In this document: piece after piece, positions 20,577 through 23,502 of the stretch
How positions within the stretch are numbered: the stretch's first letter is position 1
How the letters are laid out: every line of letters starts with the position of its first letter
Made by a program: the position numbers and the translations under genes
The notes under the pieces: generated by a model
Seen by the model: the letters and a program-made list of their open reading frames with translations, nothing else
The model's database searches: none
What the model was told of the DNA's origin: nothing
NCBI GenBank assembly: GCA_958352845.1
Contig: CATWQC010000028.1
Coordinates: 1 to 23,502, forward strand
Length of the DNA stretch: 23,502 nucleotides
Direction of reading: 5' to 3'
Origin: an uncultured Collinsella sp.
Lineage (GTDB): Bacteria > Actinomycetota > Coriobacteriia > Coriobacteriales > Coriobacteriaceae

Positions 20577-21755
20577 ATGAACGTTCTGGTCGTCAACGCA
20601 GGATCTTCGACCCTTAAGTATCAGGTCATCGATACCAAGTCCCACAAGGTGTCCGCAAAGGGCTCCTGCGAGCGCGTCTGCTTCACCGGCGGTACCTTCA
20701 CCCATGCTGCCAACGGTTCCAAGAAGGTGACCGAGAACATCGAGTTCCCCGACCACAAGGTCGCCATCGAGGTCGTCCTGAAGGACCTTGAGGCCAACGG
20801 CGTCAAGATCGAGGGCATCGGCCACCGTATCGTTCAGGGCGGTTGGTACTTTGGTGATTCCTCCCTCGTCGACGAGGACGTCCTCGCCAAGATTCGCGAG
20901 GTCGCCCCGCTGGCGCCGCTGCACAACAACCCCGAGGCCAACGTTATCGAGTACTGCCTGGAGCAGTATCCCGATCTGCCCAACGTCACGGTCTACGACA
21001 CCGCTTTCCACTTCAACATGCCCGAGGTCGCCAAGACCTACGCCCTTCCCAAGGATGTTTGCGACAAGCTGCACATCCGTAAGTACGGCGCCCACGGCAC
21101 CAGCTATCGCTACATCTCCAAGAAGGTCGCCGAGATGACCAACGGCGAGGCCCGCAAGGTCGTCGTGTGCCATATCGGCTCCGGCGCTTCCCTGTGCGCC
21201 ATCGAGGACGGCAAGTGCATGGACACCACCATGGGCTTGACGCCGCTCGACGGCGTCATGATGGGCACCCGCTGCGGCTCCATCGACCCGGCTACCGTGT
21301 GCTACCTGCAGCGCGAGGGCGGCTACACCTTCGACGAGGTCGACGAGATGATGAACAAGAAGTCCGGCCTTTTGGCTGTGACCGGCGGCAAGACCAACGA
21401 CTGCCGCAACGTCGAGGAGCTCGCCGCCGCTGGTGACCCCGATGCTCAGCTCGCCTTCGACATGTTTGTCTACAAGATTGCCGCCAAGGCTGCCGAGATG
21501 GCTACTTCTATGTGCGGTATGGACACCCTGGTCTTTACTGCCGGTATCGGCGAGCACGCTCCGGCTGTTCGCGCCGGCGTTGCCGACCGTCTGGCCTTTA
21601 TGGGCGTCAAGATGGATCATGCCCGCAACGCCCTGCGTGGTGACGGCGCTTGGTGCCTGTCTGCCAAGGATTCCAAGGTCAAGATTTTCGTCATCCCCAC
21701 GGACGAGGAGTTCATGATCGCTTCCGACGTCGAGCGCATCGTCAACGGCAAGTAA
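20577..21755 (+). CDS. ackA: Acetate kinase paralog 1 (altered active-site positions)
   Basis: Acetate/propionate kinase family (ASKHA fold), 392 residues, which converts acetyl phosphate and ADP into acetate and ATP. Seen: NAGSSTLKY (Asn7, Thr12, Lys14), GHRIVQGG (Arg84), APLHN (His116), VYDTAFH (Asp141), YGAHGTSYRY (His173, Tyr177), CHIGSGASL (Ser202), MMGTRCGSIDP (Arg232) and a C-terminal IPTDEEFMIA with the conserved Glu. Compared with paralog 2 and the family consensus it carries S12T, H177Y and N202S, all in the phosphate/nucleotide region. The main catalytic Arg, His and Asp are kept, so it probably remains a kinase, but acyl substrate or phosphate donor may differ. GGGAG lies six bases before the ATG. 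A second ackA follows. Confidence 0.88.
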   Translation: MNVLVVNAGSSTLKYQVIDTKSHKVSAKGSCERVCFTGGTFTHAANGSKKVTENIEFPDHKVAIEVVLKDLEANGVKIEGIGHRIVQGGWYFGDSSLVDEDVLAKIREVAPLAPLHNNPEANVIEYCLEQYPDLPNVTVYDTAFHFNMPEVAKTYALPKDVCDKLHIRKYGAHGTSYRYISKKVAEMTNGEARKVVVCHIGSGASLCAIEDGKCMDTTMGLTPLDGVMMGTRCGSIDPATVCYLQREGGYTFDEVDEMMNKKSGLLAVTGGKTNDCRNVEELAAAGDPDAQLAFDMFVYKIAAKAAEMATSMCGMDTLVFTAGIGEHAPAVRAGVADRLAFMGVKMDHARNALRGDGAWCLSAKDSKVKIFVIPTDEEFMIASDVERIVNGK

Positions 21756-21766
21756 TTGCAAGAGGG

Positions 21767-21805
21767 GAGGGGCTGGACGACCGAGCGCCGTTCGGCCCCT
21801 CTTTT
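21767..21805 (+). terminator. Terminator after acetate kinase paralog 1
   Basis: GAGGGGC (21767-21773) pairs with GCCCCTC (21795-21801), followed by TTTT. The loop can pair further. It separates the two ackA genes into distinct transcripts. Confidence 0.8.
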
Positions 21806-21821
21806 GCGCTCGTTGGGCGAT

Positions 21822-21858
21822 ATGCTGATATCTATTTATCAAGATATGATAACTTCTT
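21822..21858 (+). promoter_or_regulatory. Promoter region of acetate kinase paralog 2
   Basis: An AT-rich stretch downstream of the terminator with TATGAT (21845-21850) as a candidate -10, overlapping the palindromes ATATCT/AGATAT and TTATCA/TGATAA (about 21828-21853). It suggests this copy has its own control. The -35 is not clear. Confidence 0.45.
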
Positions 21859-21918
21859 ATTAAAATGCGGCCGCCTTAAGGGGCCTGCGTCGACCGTATT
21901 GCACTGCGAAGGAGTCTC

Positions 21919-23097
21919 ATGAACGTACTTGTTGTCAACGCCGGCAGCTCAAGCCTTAAATATCAGCTTTTGGATACCGATACCCGCAAGGTTTTCGCCA
22001 AGGGCAACTGCGAGCGTATCGGATCGGACATGGGCATCTTTGGCCACTCCGAGAACGGTGGCGCTAAGCAGACCGAGGAGGTCCCTTTCCCCGATCATCG
22101 CTCTGCTATCGCTCGCGTGCTCGAGGAGCTCGAGAAGACCGACTTTACGATTGATGGCATTGGGCATCGTATCGTTCAGGGCGGCTGGCACTTCGATGAT
22201 TCCGCGGTCGTCGACGATGAGGTCATGGCTAAGATCCTTGAGGTGGCCCCGCTCGCTCCGCTGCACAATTACGGCGAGGCCGCAGCAATCGAATATTGCC
22301 GCGAGAAGTATCCGGAGCTGCCCAACGTGGCCGTCTTCGACACCTCGTTCCACATGACCATGCCCGAGGTCGCCTACACCTACGCGCTGCCCAAGGACGT
22401 GTGCGACAAGTACCACGTGCGCAAGTACGGCGCACACGGTACGAGCCACCGCTACGAGTGGATGATGGCCAAGGAGATCCTGGGCTCGCGCTGCCACCGC
22501 CTGCTTTCGTGCCATCTGGGCAACGGTGCTTCGCTTGCCGCCATTGAGGACGGCGTGTGCCGCGACACCACGATGGGCCTCACGCCGCTTGACGGCCTGA
22601 TGATGGGCACTCGCTGTGGTTCCATTGACCCGGCTACCGTGTGCTACCTCCAGCGCGAGGGCGGCTACAGCTATCAGGAAGTTGATGACATGATGAACAA
22701 GCAGTCTGGTCTGCTTGCCATCTCGGGCATCTCCAACGACGCCCGCGACATCCGCACGCGCGCCTCCGAGGGCGACGAGCGCTGCCTGCTCGCCTTCGAT
22801 ATGTTCGCCTATAAGGCCATGCAGCAGGCCGGTTCCATGATCGCTTCCATGGCGGGCGTGGACACCATTACCTTTACCGCCGGCATCGGCGAGAACGACT
22901 GGTCGATCCGCAAGGCCTTCTGCGACTGCTTTGAGTGGCTGGGCGTGCGCATCGACAACAACAAGAACCGCGAGGCCGTGGGCAACGGCCCACAGGTCAT
23001 CAGCGCCGCCGGCTCTTCCGTCACGGTTATGGTCATCCCCACCGACGAGGAATACATGATCGCCCACGACGTCGAGCGCCTGACCAAGAACAACTAA
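21919..23097 (+). CDS. ackA: Acetate kinase paralog 2 (canonical active site)
   Basis: Second acetate kinase, also 392 residues and co-linear with paralog 1. It retains the consensus motifs: NAGSSSLKY (Ser12), GHRIVQGG (Arg84), APLHN (His116), VFDTSFH (Asp141), YGAHGTSHRY (His173, His177), CHLGNGASL (Asn202), MMGTRCGSIDP (Arg232) and IPTDEEYMIA. GAAGGAG precedes the ATG by about six bases. It is the copy more likely to do normal substrate-level ATP formation with phosphotransacetylase, whose gene lies convergent at the end of the window. Its own promoter region is AT-rich. The high similarity of the pair indicates a tandem duplication, now diverged mostly in the N-terminal third and around residues 180-200. 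Confidence 0.93.
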   Translation: MNVLVVNAGSSSLKYQLLDTDTRKVFAKGNCERIGSDMGIFGHSENGGAKQTEEVPFPDHRSAIARVLEELEKTDFTIDGIGHRIVQGGWHFDDSAVVDDEVMAKILEVAPLAPLHNYGEAAAIEYCREKYPELPNVAVFDTSFHMTMPEVAYTYALPKDVCDKYHVRKYGAHGTSHRYEWMMAKEILGSRCHRLLSCHLGNGASLAAIEDGVCRDTTMGLTPLDGLMMGTRCGSIDPATVCYLQREGGYSYQEVDDMMNKQSGLLAISGISNDARDIRTRASEGDERCLLAFDMFAYKAMQQAGSMIASMAGVDTITFTAGIGENDWSIRKAFCDCFEWLGVRIDNNKNREAVGNGPQVISAAGSSVTVMVIPTDEEYMIAHDVERLTKNN

Positions 23098-23119
23098 CGC
23101 GCGCATTTGCAAGTAAACG

Positions 23120-23155
23120 AAAGGCCTCCAAAGCAACAGCTCCGGAGGCCTTTTT
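23120..23155 (+). terminator. Terminator after acetate kinase paralog 2
   Basis: AAAGGCCTCC (23120-23129) and GGAGGCCTTT (23144-23153) form a perfect 10-bp stem, followed by a T-run. It lies 22 bases after the stop codon. Confidence 0.92.
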
Positions 23156-23303
23156 GCTAGCAGGCGGAAATACCAGTCCCAAAGTGACCATCGCCAGTAA
23201 CGCCTGCACTCCCAGCAACGGCACCCGGCCATCCAGATCTTCAGCCTCAGCTCGTAGCCAAGCCGCCGTCCACTCCAGATGCCCTAATTGCTACGTAGCG
23301 GTA
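23156..23303. other. Stretch with no convincing gene
   Basis: Part of the 352-base gap between ackA and the gene at 23450. I see an imperfect pairing GCAGGCG/CGCCTGC (about 23160-23207) and no ribosome binding site. The minus strand has an open frame with a hydrophobic segment, discussed as rejected. Confidence 0.5.
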
Positions 23304-23434
23304 GAAGGCCGTACGGGCTAACCCCTGAAAACAATCCGCAGACCAGAAACGCCCCCGTTCGTAGCTCCGAAGGAGCAGAACGGGGGCGTTTCATTGGTCG
23401 AGGACGTTTTCAGGGGTTAGCCCGTACGGCCTTC
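23304..23434. repeat. 131-nt nested inverted repeat between convergent genes
   Basis: Outer arms 23304-23332 and 23406-23434 are perfectly complementary over 29 bases. Within them lies another perfect 15-bp stem, GAAACGCCCCCGTTC (23346-23360) with GAACGGGGGCGTTTC (23378-23392), which includes T-runs on both strands as in a terminator. GACCA/TGGTC extends the inner stem. The unit ends 15 bases from the stop codon of the minus-strand gene. It may be a bidirectional terminator, a MITE-like insertion, or both. Confidence 0.85.
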
Positions 23435-23449
23435 GGGCGAGTGCGTACG

Positions 23450-23502
23450 CTACTCAGCCATCTGAGCCTGGACGGCGGTGATGGCCACGACACCCACGAT
23501 GT
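23450..23502 (-). CDS. pta: C-terminal end of phosphate acetyltransferase (partial)
   Basis: Only the last 16 codons and the TAG stop are in the window: IVGVVAITAVQAQMAE. The pattern V-x-AITA-x-QAQ at the very end is typical of phosphotransacetylases (acetyl-CoA plus phosphate to acetyl phosphate and CoA). Finding it next to acetate kinase genes strengthens the call, since Pta and AckA act in sequence. The gene is convergent with ackA rather than in the usual pta-ackA operon. Identification rests on few residues, so another family is possible. Confidence 0.6.
   Translation of the reverse strand, partial: IVGVVAITAVQAQMAE

Noticed and set aside
20562..23232. Two open frames of more than 420 codons antisense to the acetate kinases
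   Set aside because: Same GC-driven shadow; both ackA genes are intact and canonical in length, and the antisense products resemble each other only because the kinases do.
23165..23290. Minus-strand open frame with a hydrophobic stretch (LLGVQALLAMVTLGLVFP) in the ackA-pta gap
   Set aside because: It looks partly protein-like, but has no ribosome binding site, a stop directly upstream, no clear start, and runs through the ackA terminator. Could be a gene remnant; not enough to call.

Overview
The window looks like chromosomal DNA from a gut actinobacterium of class Coriobacteriia, most likely Collinsella or a close relative. I infer this from the high-GC codon use, the protein families present, the compact intergenic regions and the presence of both an acetate-kinase pathway and an LPXTG-type surface enzyme. 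No database search was possible, so the genus is an inference. There are no rRNA or tRNA genes, no CRISPR array and no recognisable insertion sequence.

Layout, left to right. An M20 amidohydrolase (31-1218) is followed by a HigB/HigA toxin-antitoxin pair and a small membrane protein. Next comes a group made of an FxLYD membrane-anchored protein, a helix-turn-helix protein and a membrane-anchored Ser/Thr kinase (2433-4809). On the minus strand lie a secreted coiled-coil cell-wall hydrolase and a MOSC protein. A plus-strand pair, a D-aspartate-ligase-type ATP-grasp enzyme and an aspartate racemase (7081-9168), probably makes and attaches D-Asp in the peptidoglycan cross-bridge.

The most notable region is the minus-strand block 9294-12741. 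It encodes an ECF transporter (T component, double ABC ATPase, TrpP-like S component). Ahead of it is an unlisted 22-residue leader peptide with three consecutive Trp codons and an intrinsic terminator. This is a transcription attenuator, so the cargo is very probably tryptophan. The leader-coding segment is also complementary, over 21 nt with one mismatch, to the mRNA just downstream of the attenuator terminator, which ordinary attenuation does not require. Upstream lies an LPTTG-anchored C69 peptidase, then a lipid kinase translationally coupled to a 30-residue membrane miniprotein.

The right part is housekeeping: RNase D, a membrane zinc peptidase, xseA-xseB, a HIT hydrolase and two tandem acetate kinases. 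The first acetate kinase has three altered active-site positions. The window ends in what looks like the last codons of phosphotransacetylase, convergent with the acetate kinases and separated from them by a 131-nt nested inverted repeat.
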